Assembly: GCA_050699035.1 (NCBI GenBank)
Contig: JBOHDE010000088.1
Span: 1 to 14,478, forward strand
Source of the DNA: WHTB01 sp050699035
GTDB lineage: Bacteria; Actinomycetota; Actinomycetes; Propionibacteriales; Nocardioidaceae
Direction of reading: 5' to 3'
Length of the DNA stretch: 14,478 nt
Below, in pieces: positions 1-6,018 of this stretch; positions within the stretch are counted from its first letter, which is position 1; each line of letters begins with the position of its first letter. Below the pieces are notes generated by a model. It was not told the origin of the DNA, did not search any database, and saw nothing but the letters and a program-made list of their open reading frames with translations. Both the position numbers and the translations under genes were made by a program.

Positions 1-572
1 GCGTACGGCTGCGCACCGACCGCAGCCGGGTCGCGGCCGACCTCGTCGTGGTCGCGGCCGGCTGCGGCCTGGCCGGGGTCGGCGGCGTGCCTGGCGAGAT
101 CCGCGACGCCGTCCGCCCGGTCAAGGGCCAGATCCTGCGGCTGCGGTCGTCGTACCCCCTGGTGGCCCGGACGGTGCGCGCGCGGGTGGACGGGTTCCCG
201 GTGTACATCGTGCCTCGGCGCGACGGCGAGATCGTGCTCGGCGCGACGACGGAAGAGCAGGGGTACGACGAGCGGGTCACCGTCGACGGGGTGCACGACC
301 TGCTGCGCGCCGGCATCGCCGTCGTGCCCGGCCTGCGGGAGTGCGCGCTCACCGAGACGGTCGCGCGGCTGCGCCCCGGCACCCCCGACAACGCACCGCT
401 GGTCGGCCCGACCTCGACCGAGGGACTGGTCGTCGCGGGCGGCCACTACCGGGGCGGGGTGCTGCTGGCTCCGCTCACCGCGGCCGCGGTGCAGGCATAC
501 GTCGACGACGCCGACCCGCCGGCCGCCGCCCGGCCCCTCCACCCCGCTCGCCTGGAAGGAGCAGTGAGATGA
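1..572 (+). CDS. thiO: Glycine oxidase ThiO, 3' part (5' end outside window)
   Basis: FAD-dependent glycine oxidase that oxidises glycine to the imine (dehydroglycine) consumed by ThiG in aerobic thiazole synthesis. The reading frame is open from base 3 with no upstream stop, so the gene enters from the left and only about 190 C-terminal residues are present. Visible DAO-family features are the VVVAAGCG stretch near the left edge (end of an FAD-binding segment), PVKGQILRL, a YIVPRRDGEIVLGATTE segment, and the C-terminal RPGTPDNAPLVG followed by GLVVAGGHYRGG, typical of the FAD/substrate side of ThiO. The TGA stop (570-572) overlaps the thiS ATG as ATGA. The order thiO-thiS-thiG supports the identity over other amino-acid oxidases. 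The N-terminal GxGxxG is outside the window. Confidence 0.9.
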   Translation, partial: VRLRTDRSRVAADLVVVAAGCGLAGVGGVPGEIRDAVRPVKGQILRLRSSYPLVARTVRARVDGFPVYIVPRRDGEIVLGATTEEQGYDERVTVDGVHDLLRAGIAVVPGLRECALTETVARLRPGTPDNAPLVGPTSTEGLVVAGGHYRGGVLLAPLTAAAVQAYVDDADPPAAARPLHPARLEGAVR

Positions 573-769
573 GCATCCACGTCAACGGCCGTCCGACCGA
601 CCTGTGCACCGGACTCACCGTGCAGGAGGTGCTGACCAGGCTCGCCCTGCCCCGACGCGACGTCGCGGTCGCGGTCGACGGCGTGGTCGTGCCGCGGTCC
701 AGCTGGTCCGAGTCGACCGTCGGCCCCGACTCGTCCGTCGAGGTCGTCACCGCGATGCAGGGAGGATGA
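569..769 (+). CDS. thiS: Sulfur carrier protein ThiS
   Basis: Small ubiquitin-fold carrier (66 aa) that delivers sulfur as a C-terminal thiocarboxylate to ThiG. The sequence begins MSIHVNGRP and ends MQGG, the required terminal Gly-Gly. The length is normal for ThiS. The internal SVEVVTAMQGG corresponds to the family ending V.iv.aVqGG. The start ATG overlaps the thiO stop; the AAGGAG at 556-561 lies 7 bases upstream and serves as the ribosome-binding site. The adenylating enzyme (ThiF or MoeB type) that must load it is not in this window. Confidence 0.93.
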   Translation: MSIHVNGRPTDLCTGLTVQEVLTRLALPRRDVAVAVDGVVVPRSSWSESTVGPDSSVEVVTAMQGG

Positions 770-771
770 CC

Positions 772-1539
772 ATGACCACCGACCCGCTGCAGGTCGCCGA
801 CACCAAGCTCCGGAGCCGGCTGTTTTTCGGCACCGGAGGCATCTCGAGCCTGGCCATGCTCCGGGCCTGCATCGCCGCGAGCGGCACCGAGCTGGTGACG
901 GTGGCGATGCGCCGCGTCAGCGCCGGCAGCTCACCGCTGCAGGTGATCCGGGACGCCGGCGCGCACGTCCTCCCCAACACAGCGGGGTGCTACACCGCCG
1001 CCGAGGCCGTGCTGACCGCGCAGCTCGCCCGTGAGGCGTTGGGCACGACCAAGGTCAAGCTCGAGGTGGTCGCCGACGAGCACACTCTGCTGCCCGACAC
1101 CCTCGAGCTGCTCGACGCCGCGGAGCGCCTGGTCGACGACGGTTTCGACGTTTTCCCTTACACGACTGACGATCTGGTCACGGCCAGGCGGCTCGCCGAC
1201 CTCGGCTGCGTCGCGGTGATGCCGCTCGGCTCCCCCATCGGCAGCGGCCTCGGGATCTGCAACCCGCGGGCGATCGAGGCGATCTGTGACGCGGTGGATG
1301 TGCCGGTGGTGCTCGACGCCGGCGTCGGTACGGCATCGGACGCCGCGCTGGCGATGGAGCTCGGCTGTGACGCCGTACTCACGGCGACGGCGATCACCCG
1401 GGCCGACGACCCGGTCCGGATGGCCGCCGCGATCGGGGCGGCGGTAGAGGCCGGGTGGCTGGCCCGGCACGCCGGTCGCATCCCCCGGCGTACGACGGCG
1501 ATGGCCTCCAGCCCACTCGACGGGCTGGTCGGCTCATGA
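772..1539 (+). CDS. thiG: Thiazole synthase ThiG
   Basis: TIM-barrel enzyme that joins deoxyxylulose-5-phosphate, dehydroglycine and ThiS-thiocarboxylate to form the thiamine thiazole ring. From the chosen start it is 255 aa, the usual size. The Schiff-base lysine is K96 in VKLEVVADE. Other family blocks are TVAMRRV, AVMPLGSPIGSGLGI, VVLDAGVGTASDAALAMELG (phosphate-binding loops) and a C-terminal MASSPLDG. Two ATGs compete: 766 overlaps the thiS stop but lies flush against GGAGG (761-765), whereas 772 lies 6 bases after it, so 772 is preferred. The frame stays open upstream through thiS, but that extension is arginine-rich shadow. The stop overlaps the next gene as ATGA. Confidence 0.93.
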   Translation: MTTDPLQVADTKLRSRLFFGTGGISSLAMLRACIAASGTELVTVAMRRVSAGSSPLQVIRDAGAHVLPNTAGCYTAAEAVLTAQLAREALGTTKVKLEVVADEHTLLPDTLELLDAAERLVDDGFDVFPYTTDDLVTARRLADLGCVAVMPLGSPIGSGLGICNPRAIEAICDAVDVPVVLDAGVGTASDAALAMELGCDAVLTATAITRADDPVRMAAAIGAAVEAGWLARHAGRIPRRTTAMASSPLDGLVGS

Positions 1540-2132
1540 CGCTGCCCCGGCTGCTGCTGCTGACCGACCGACACCAGCTGCCCGCCGGACGCAGGCTCGT
1601 CGACCAGGCAAGTCTCGCGGTCGAGGCCGGCGCGCGTGCGGTGATCCTGCGCGAGCGTGACCTCGAGGACCGACAGCGTGCGGAGCTCGCCTTCGACTTG
1701 ACCCGGCTGCTGGCCGAGGTCGACGGGCGGCTGATCGTCGCGGCACCCATGTTGGGCAGCCCGCACGGCGTCCAGCTGCGCGCGGCGGACCCGTGGCCGC
1801 GCACCCGTCCACCGCTGCTCGGACGGTCCTGCCATAACGCCGCCGAGGTGGAGCGAGCCCGCGCCGAGGCGGTCGACTATGTACTGGTCTCCCCGGTCGC
1901 CCGGTCGGCGTCCAAGCCCGGCTACGGTCCGCCGCTCGGCCGGAGGGCCTTCCAGCGGCTCGCGTCCGCCGGCGGCGGACGACCGGCGGTGTACGCACTC
2001 GGCGGGGTCGGGCCCGGCACCGCGGCGAGCTGGTTCGCGGCCGGTGCCGACGGCGTCGCCGTGATGGGTGCGGTGATGCGGGCCGACGACCCTGGCGTCG
2101 TCGTGCGCGCGCTGCTAGGAGCGCAGCCATGA
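1536..2132 (+). CDS. tenI: TenI/ThiE-family protein, likely thiazole tautomerase
   Basis: A 198-aa thiamine-phosphate-synthase-superfamily TIM barrel, immediately after thiG. Family marks are LLLLTDRHQ at the N-terminus, ILRERDL (37-43, where ThiE has QLRDK/QLREK), GRSCHN with H100, YVLVSPVARSASKPGYG (phosphate-binding S...SK, K127), and ALGGV...GADGVAVMGAV. The ThiE block with the conserved Asn-Asp that helps bind Mg-HMP pyrophosphate is missing; LIVAAPMLGSPHGVQL (66-81) is shorter and has Ala-Ala there. This looks more like TenI, which aromatises the ThiG product with a conserved histidine (probably H100) and is not a thiamine phosphate synthase in Bacillus subtilis. A divergent ThiE cannot be excluded. 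ATGA overlaps exist at both ends. Confidence 0.72.
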   Translation: MTLPRLLLLTDRHQLPAGRRLVDQASLAVEAGARAVILRERDLEDRQRAELAFDLTRLLAEVDGRLIVAAPMLGSPHGVQLRAADPWPRTRPPLLGRSCHNAAEVERARAEAVDYVLVSPVARSASKPGYGPPLGRRAFQRLASAGGGRPAVYALGGVGPGTAASWFAAGADGVAVMGAVMRADDPGVVVRALLGAQP

Positions 2133-2929
2133 CGCCGGCGACCGCGCTCACCATCGCGGGCTCGGACCCGGGCGGCGGCGCGGGCCTGCAGGCCGACCTG
2201 ACCACGCTGGCCGCACTCGGGGTCCATGGCACCAGCGTCGTCACCGTCGTCACAGCCCAGAACACCGTGGGCGTGCAGGGACTGCATCCCCTACCGGTCG
2301 ACGTCGTCGACCAGCAGCTGCGCAGCGTGCGGTCGGACCTGCCGCCGTCCGCCGTCAAGTGCGGCCTGCTCGGCACCCCGGACCTCGTCGCGCTGGTCGC
2401 CGAGGCGGTGCGCGACGGGCTGCCGCCGCCCGTCGTCGACCCCGTGCTCGTCGCGACCAGCGGCGACGGCCTCACCCTGGGCGACGTCGTCGCGGCGTAC
2501 CGGGACGAGCTGCTGCCCCGCACCCTGCTGCTGACACCCAACACCGACGAGGCGGTCGCCCTGCTCGGCGGCGGCCTGGTCGCGACCCGTGCCGACCGCC
2601 GGGCCGCGGCCGGCGCCCTGCTCGCCCTCGGCCCGAGCGCCGTCGTCATCACCGGAGGCGCTGCCGACGGCGACTGTGTCGACGTCTACGCCGACGCCGC
2701 CGGGGTGACCGAGCACGTCATCCCAGCCGTCGACACCCGCAACGACCACGGCACCGGCTGCACGTACTCGGCCGCGGTCACCGCCCACCTGGCCCGCGGC
2801 GCCACCCTCCCGACCGCGTGCGCGAGCGCGCAGTCGTTCGTCCGCCACCAGCTCGAGGTCTCCCACGGCTGGCGTCTCGGCGCCGGCCGCGGCCCCGTCG
2901 CCCATCTCATCGACCAAGGAGCGTCATGA
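2129..2929 (+). CDS. thiD: Hydroxymethylpyrimidine/phosphomethylpyrimidine kinase ThiD
   Basis: Ribokinase-fold kinase that phosphorylates HMP and HMP-phosphate to HMP pyrophosphate, the pyrimidine donor for thiamine phosphate synthesis. The 266-aa length is standard. Motifs: GSDPGGGAGLQADL (11-24, substrate and glycine-rich loop; the usual Ser after GSD is Pro), VVTAQNT, VVDPVLVATSGDGL, LLLTPNTDEA, and the catalytic/anion-hole HGTGCTYSAA with C211. The start ATG overlaps the preceding TGA; AGGAG at 2117-2121 is a good ribosome-binding site. The stop overlaps the thiC start as ATGA. No ThiE or TenA fusion domain follows the kinase. Confidence 0.94.
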   Translation: MTPATALTIAGSDPGGGAGLQADLTTLAALGVHGTSVVTVVTAQNTVGVQGLHPLPVDVVDQQLRSVRSDLPPSAVKCGLLGTPDLVALVAEAVRDGLPPPVVDPVLVATSGDGLTLGDVVAAYRDELLPRTLLLTPNTDEAVALLGGGLVATRADRRAAAGALLALGPSAVVITGGAADGDCVDVYADAAGVTEHVIPAVDTRNDHGTGCTYSAAVTAHLARGATLPTACASAQSFVRHQLEVSHGWRLGAGRGPVAHLIDQGAS

Positions 2930-4683
2930 CCGTCCACCCGTCCCACCGTGCCGTGTACACCGAGGGCTCACGCCCCGACATCCGCGTCCCCTTCACCGAG
3001 ATCAGCCTGGACGACTCCGACGGGCCGACCGGCCCGGTCCCGAACGAGCCGCTCCGCGTCTACCGCACCGCCGGCCCGGGCAGCGACCCCAGCAGCGGGC
3101 TGCCGCCCCTGCGCGCCGGCTGGGTCGCCGACCGCGGCGACGTCGAGGAGTACGACGGCCGGCGGCGTGACCTCGCCGACGACGGACGCTCAGCCGTCCG
3201 CCGCGGCGCCGCGTCCGCGGAGTGGAAGGGGGAACGACGTACCCCGCTGCGTGCGGCCGACGGCGCCCGCGTGACCCAGATGCACTACGCCCGCCAGGGA
3301 GTCGTGACCCCGGAGATGGAGTTCGTGGCGATCCGCGAGAGCTGCGACGTCGCCCTCGTTCGCGAGGAGGTCGCCGCCGGCCGGGCGATCATCCCCGTCA
3401 ACGTCAACCACCCGGAGACCGAGCCGATGATCATCGGCAAGCGGTTCCTAGTGAAGGTCAACGCCAACATCGGCAACTCAGCCGTCACCAGCTCGATCGA
3501 GGACGAGGTCGCCAAGCTCACCTGGGCGACCACGTGGGGAGCCGATACGGTAATGGACTTGTCGACCGGCGACGACATCCACACGACCCGGGAGTGGATC
3601 GTGCGCAACTCGCCGGTGCCGATCGGGACCGTCCCGATCTACCAGGCGCTGGAGAAGGTCGACGGCGAGGCCGACCAGCTGACCTGGGAGATCTTCCGCG
3701 ACACCGTGGTCGAGCAGTGCGAGCAGGGCGTCGACTACATGACGATCCACGCCGGTGTGCTGCTGCGCTATGTGCCGATGACCGCCCGGCGCATCACCGG
3801 CATCGTCAGCCGCGGCGGGTCGATCATGGCCGGCTGGTGCCTGGCCCACCACGAGGAGAACTTCCTCTACACCCACTTCGACGAGCTGTGCGAGATCTTC
3901 GCGACCTACGACGTGTCGTTCAGCCTGGGCGACGGACTGCGTCCCGGCTGCGTCGCCGACGCCAACGACGAGGCCCAGCTGTCCGAGCTACGCACGCTGG
4001 CCGAGCTGACGTCGCGGGCCTGGGAGTACGACGTGCAGGTGATGGTCGAGGGCCCGGGACACGTACCCCTGCACCTGGTCGAGGAGAACGTCCGGCTGCA
4101 GCAGGAGTGGTGCCACGGCGCGCCGTTCTACACGCTCGGCCCGCTGGCGACCGATATCGCGCCGGGGTACGACCACATCACGTCGGCGATCGGCGCCGCG
4201 GCGATCGCCATGCACGGCACGGCGATGCTCTGCTACGTCACGCCGAAGGAACACCTCGGGCTGCCCAACAGGGACGACGTCAAGACCGGCGTCATCACGT
4301 ACAAGCTTGCCGCGCACTCGGCCGACGTGGCCAAGGGGCATCCCGGCGCGCGGCTCTGGGATGACACGCTGAGCAAGGCGCGGTTCGAGTTCCGCTGGCG
4401 GGACCAGTTCGCGCTGTCGCTCGACCCGCACACCGCCGAGGCGTTCCACGACGAGACGCTCCCGGCCGAGCCGGCCAAGACGGCGCACTTCTGCTCGATG
4501 TGCGGGCCGAAGTTCTGCTCGATGCGGATCAGCCAGGACGTCCGGCGGTACGCGGCCGAGCACGGGTTGGACTCGGCCGAGGCGATCGAGCGCGGGATGG
4601 CGGAGAAGTCCGCGGAGTTCGCGGACCTGGGCAAGGACGTCTACCTCGCTCCGTCGGCGATCCCGGTCGGTGCCCCCGACTGA
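2926..4683 (+). CDS. thiC: Phosphomethylpyrimidine synthase ThiC
   Basis: Radical-SAM enzyme that rearranges aminoimidazole ribotide, a purine intermediate, into HMP-phosphate, the thiamine pyrimidine. It is 585 aa, full length for bacterial ThiC. The C-terminal 4Fe-4S motif is CX2CX4C at C523, C526 and C531 (HFCSMCGPKFCSM). Other family blocks include VNVNHPETEPMIIGKRFLVK, NANIGNSAVTSSIEDE, GADTVMDLSTG, IPIYQALEK-like VPIYQALEK, MTIHAGV, SRGGSIMAGWC, SFSLGDGLRPG and EGPGHVP. ATG 2926 overlaps the thiD stop and has AAGGAG 5 bases before it. The frame is open far upstream, but that part is an arginine-rich shadow of thiD. It is the last gene of the thiamine operon in this window. Any TPP riboswitch would be upstream of the window. 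Confidence 0.97.
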   Translation: MTVHPSHRAVYTEGSRPDIRVPFTEISLDDSDGPTGPVPNEPLRVYRTAGPGSDPSSGLPPLRAGWVADRGDVEEYDGRRRDLADDGRSAVRRGAASAEWKGERRTPLRAADGARVTQMHYARQGVVTPEMEFVAIRESCDVALVREEVAAGRAIIPVNVNHPETEPMIIGKRFLVKVNANIGNSAVTSSIEDEVAKLTWATTWGADTVMDLSTGDDIHTTREWIVRNSPVPIGTVPIYQALEKVDGEADQLTWEIFRDTVVEQCEQGVDYMTIHAGVLLRYVPMTARRITGIVSRGGSIMAGWCLAHHEENFLYTHFDELCEIFATYDVSFSLGDGLRPGCVADANDEAQLSELRTLAELTSRAWEYDVQVMVEGPGHVPLHLVEENVRLQQEWCHGAPFYTLGPLATDIAPGYDHITSAIGAAAIAMHGTAMLCYVTPKEHLGLPNRDDVKTGVITYKLAAHSADVAKGHPGARLWDDTLSKARFEFRWRDQFALSLDPHTAEAFHDETLPAEPAKTAHFCSMCGPKFCSMRISQDVRRYAAEHGLDSAEAIERGMAEKSAEFADLGKDVYLAPSAIPVGAPD

Positions 4684-4688
4684 CGTTT

Positions 4689-4707
4689 CCGCCCGTCGAG
4701 AGGGCGG
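4689..4707 (+). other. Short hairpin just after thiC, flanked by direct repeats
   Basis: Perfect 6-bp stem CCGCCC/GGGCGG with a 7-base loop, starting 5 bases after the thiC stop. It is flanked by a direct repeat GACGTTTC at 4682-4689 and 4711-4718. No T-run follows, so it is more likely an mRNA 3'-end stabiliser or pause site than a terminator. Confidence 0.4.
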
Positions 4708-4765
4708 TGAGACGTTTCAACCAAGTCGCCCTGATATGTCCTGCGCTTCGGTAGCCGAAAAATGC

Positions 4766-4809
4766 ACCGTAAGGGGCTATTGACCGGCAAGTAACAGCCC
4801 CGCTACGGT
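4766..4809 (+). other. Larger hairpin in the thiC/ATP-grasp spacer
   Basis: Two stacked 6-bp stems are visible: ACCGTA (4766-4771) pairs with TACGGT (4804-4809), and GGGGCT (4773-4778) pairs with AGCCCC (4796-4801), separated by a 1/2-base internal loop and closed by a 17-base loop. A smaller hairpin TTCGG-TAG-CCGAA lies just before it (4747-4759). The role is unknown; it overlaps the promoter-like pair described separately. Confidence 0.4.
4780..4809 (+). promoter_or_regulatory. Promoter-like -35/-10 pair in the spacer after thiC
   Basis: TTGACC (4780-4785) and TACGGT (4804-4809) are separated by 18 bases, close to the actinobacterial housekeeping-sigma pattern. A transcript starting near 4816 would end at the terminator at 4876, giving an RNA of about 60 nt with no coding sequence, antisense to the end of the opposing ATP-grasp mRNA. 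The same bases form a hairpin, so the promoter reading is only a possibility. Confidence 0.3.
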
Positions 4810-4839
4810 TGACCTACCTCGTGGGTGCGACGGGGTCTG

Positions 4840-4876
4840 GATCGGGGCGCGACTATGTCGCGTCCCGATCTTTTTT
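4840..4876 (+). terminator. Intrinsic terminator for the thiamine operon (+ strand)
   Basis: A 14-bp stem, GATCGGGGCGCGAC pairing with GTCGCGTCCCGATC (one G-U pair), has a 3-base TAT loop and is followed directly by six Ts (4871-4876). This is a textbook rho-independent terminator for + strand transcription, 157 bases after the thiC stop. Its T-run and right arm encode the last residues of the opposing ATP-grasp protein (KKDRDAT), and that gene's TAG stop sits at the loop. On the minus strand there is no T-run, so it acts on one strand only. Confidence 0.85.
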
Positions 4877-5713
4877 GGCTGCCTGGAGGGCGACGGCCAT
4901 CCCAGCGGCGTACGCGACCGGCACCGACGGCAGCACCTCGGCGTACAGACCCGGCTCGACCAGCTCCAGCTCGCTCAGCACCAACGCGCCGTTGTCGAGC
5001 CGCATCAGGTCGGCCCGGGCGTACGGCAGCCGCACCCCGAACCGCTGCTCGACGACCCGCAGGGCACCGGTCGCGAGCTCGGTCGTCTCGGGTGTCAGGG
5101 CGTCCGGCAGCGTCTCGCCGCCGTACTCCTCGTGGACCCGGATCTCACCACGGGCCGGGCGCTTCACCGCAGCCGCGACCGGCACCCCGTTGATGACGTA
5201 GACCGACCGCTCGCCCTCAGTCCGCACCGAATCGAGCAGCGGCTGGACGACCAGATCCACGTCTTCACCGCAGACAACCTCGCCGCGGGGCAAGATCCGG
5301 ACGCCGACCCCACTCGCGCCGACCGCGGGTTTTACCACCAGCGGCTCGACCGCGCTCACCGTCGGGCCCACACCGGCCGGCACGGTGTACGTCGGCACGG
5401 TCGGCACCCCGAGCGCCGGCAGCTCGGCGAGGTAGCCCTTGTGGGAGTTCCAGCGCAGGACGGTCAGCGGGTTGACGAGCGTCGTGACGGCGTCCACCCG
5501 GGCCGCCCAGCCGAGGAACTCAGCGTGCCTCGTCTGGTAGTCCCAGGTGCTGCGCACCGCCACCAGCGCGGCCGCCGCCCAGTCGACGTCCGGGTCGTCC
5601 CACACCGCCCACTGCGCATCGACGCCGAGGTCCTTGAACGCGCGGTCGATCGGCGGACCGTCGGTGCACCCGTCGGGGCACCCGGCAAAGGTAGCGAGCC
5701 AGATGTCGGGCAT
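4853..5713 (-). CDS. ATP-grasp family ligase, third gene of the SAM-riboswitch operon
   Basis: A 286-aa ATP-grasp protein resembling the DcsG/glutathione-synthetase-like group. Visible features are VRSTWDY (53-59), NP followed by WNSHKGYL (81-95), the ATP-binding strand/loop VVKPAVGASGVGVRI (126-140), RADLMR, and a metal-binding ending SELELVEPGLY with E248 and E250. Such enzymes activate a carboxylate as an acyl phosphate and join it to an amine or similar nucleophile; the substrate here is unknown. It starts 17 bases after the sulfur-carrier gene on the same strand with no terminator between, so it is probably co-transcribed from the SAM riboswitch. That hints at a role in methionine or sulfur metabolism, but this is inference from position only. 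The ribosome-binding site is weak, which suggests coupling to the gene before it. Confidence 0.8.
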   Translation of the reverse strand: MPDIWLATFAGCPDGCTDGPPIDRAFKDLGVDAQWAVWDDPDVDWAAAALVAVRSTWDYQTRHAEFLGWAARVDAVTTLVNPLTVLRWNSHKGYLAELPALGVPTVPTYTVPAGVGPTVSAVEPLVVKPAVGASGVGVRILPRGEVVCGEDVDLVVQPLLDSVRTEGERSVYVINGVPVAAAVKRPARGEIRVHEEYGGETLPDALTPETTELATGALRVVEQRFGVRLPYARADLMRLDNGALVLSELELVEPGLYAEVLPSVPVAYAAGMAVALQAAKKDRDAT

Positions 5714-5730
5714 CCGGAGCGGCGTACTGC

Positions 5731-6006
5731 TCAGCCGCCCGCGACGGCAGGTATGACCGAGATCTGCGCGCCGTCGGCGGTGGCGGTGCCGAGCCCTTCG
5801 TCGAAGCGCACGTCCTCGGATCCGACGTACACGTTGACGAAACGGCGCAGCTCGCCCTGCTCGTCGACGATGCGGCCCTTGATACCGGGGAAGCTGGCAT
5901 CGAGCGAGTCGAGCACCTCCGACAGCGTCGCGCCGTCGGCACTCACCTCGGACTCGCCGTTGGTGTAGGTGCGCAGGATCGTGGGTACCCGGACGCTCAC
6001 GCTCAT
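5731..6006 (-). CDS. metO: MoaD/ThiS-family sulfur carrier, MetO type
   Basis: A 91-aa ubiquitin-fold carrier ending AVAGG. The terminal Gly-Gly needs no processing before adenylation and thiocarboxylation. It begins MSVSVRVPTILRTY and contains RRFVNVYVGSEDVRF, typical of the actinobacterial MoaD-like proteins beside 'threonine synthase' genes. Its start is 12 bases after the upstream gene's stop, and its Shine-Dalgarno GAGGAG (6020-6015) overlaps that stop codon, indicating translational coupling. In Streptomyces the equivalent protein (MetO) was reported to carry the sulfur used by MetM to make homocysteine. A role in molybdopterin synthesis is less likely because no moa gene is nearby. The loading E1 enzyme is not in the window. 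Confidence 0.82.
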   Translation of the reverse strand: MSVSVRVPTILRTYTNGESEVSADGATLSEVLDSLDASFPGIKGRIVDEQGELRRFVNVYVGSEDVRFDEGLGTATADGAQISVIPAVAGG

Positions 6007-6018
6007 CGGTGCGGCTCC

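Noticed and set aside
2359..2925. Long upstream extension of the ThiC frame
   Set aside because: It is an arginine-rich shadow of thiD; ATG 2926 with AAGGAG and the ATGA overlap gives a normal-length ThiC.
5731..6006. MoaD of molybdopterin synthase
   Set aside because: No moaE or other molybdenum cofactor gene is nearby; linkage to the ThrC-like gene and SAM riboswitch favours a methionine role.
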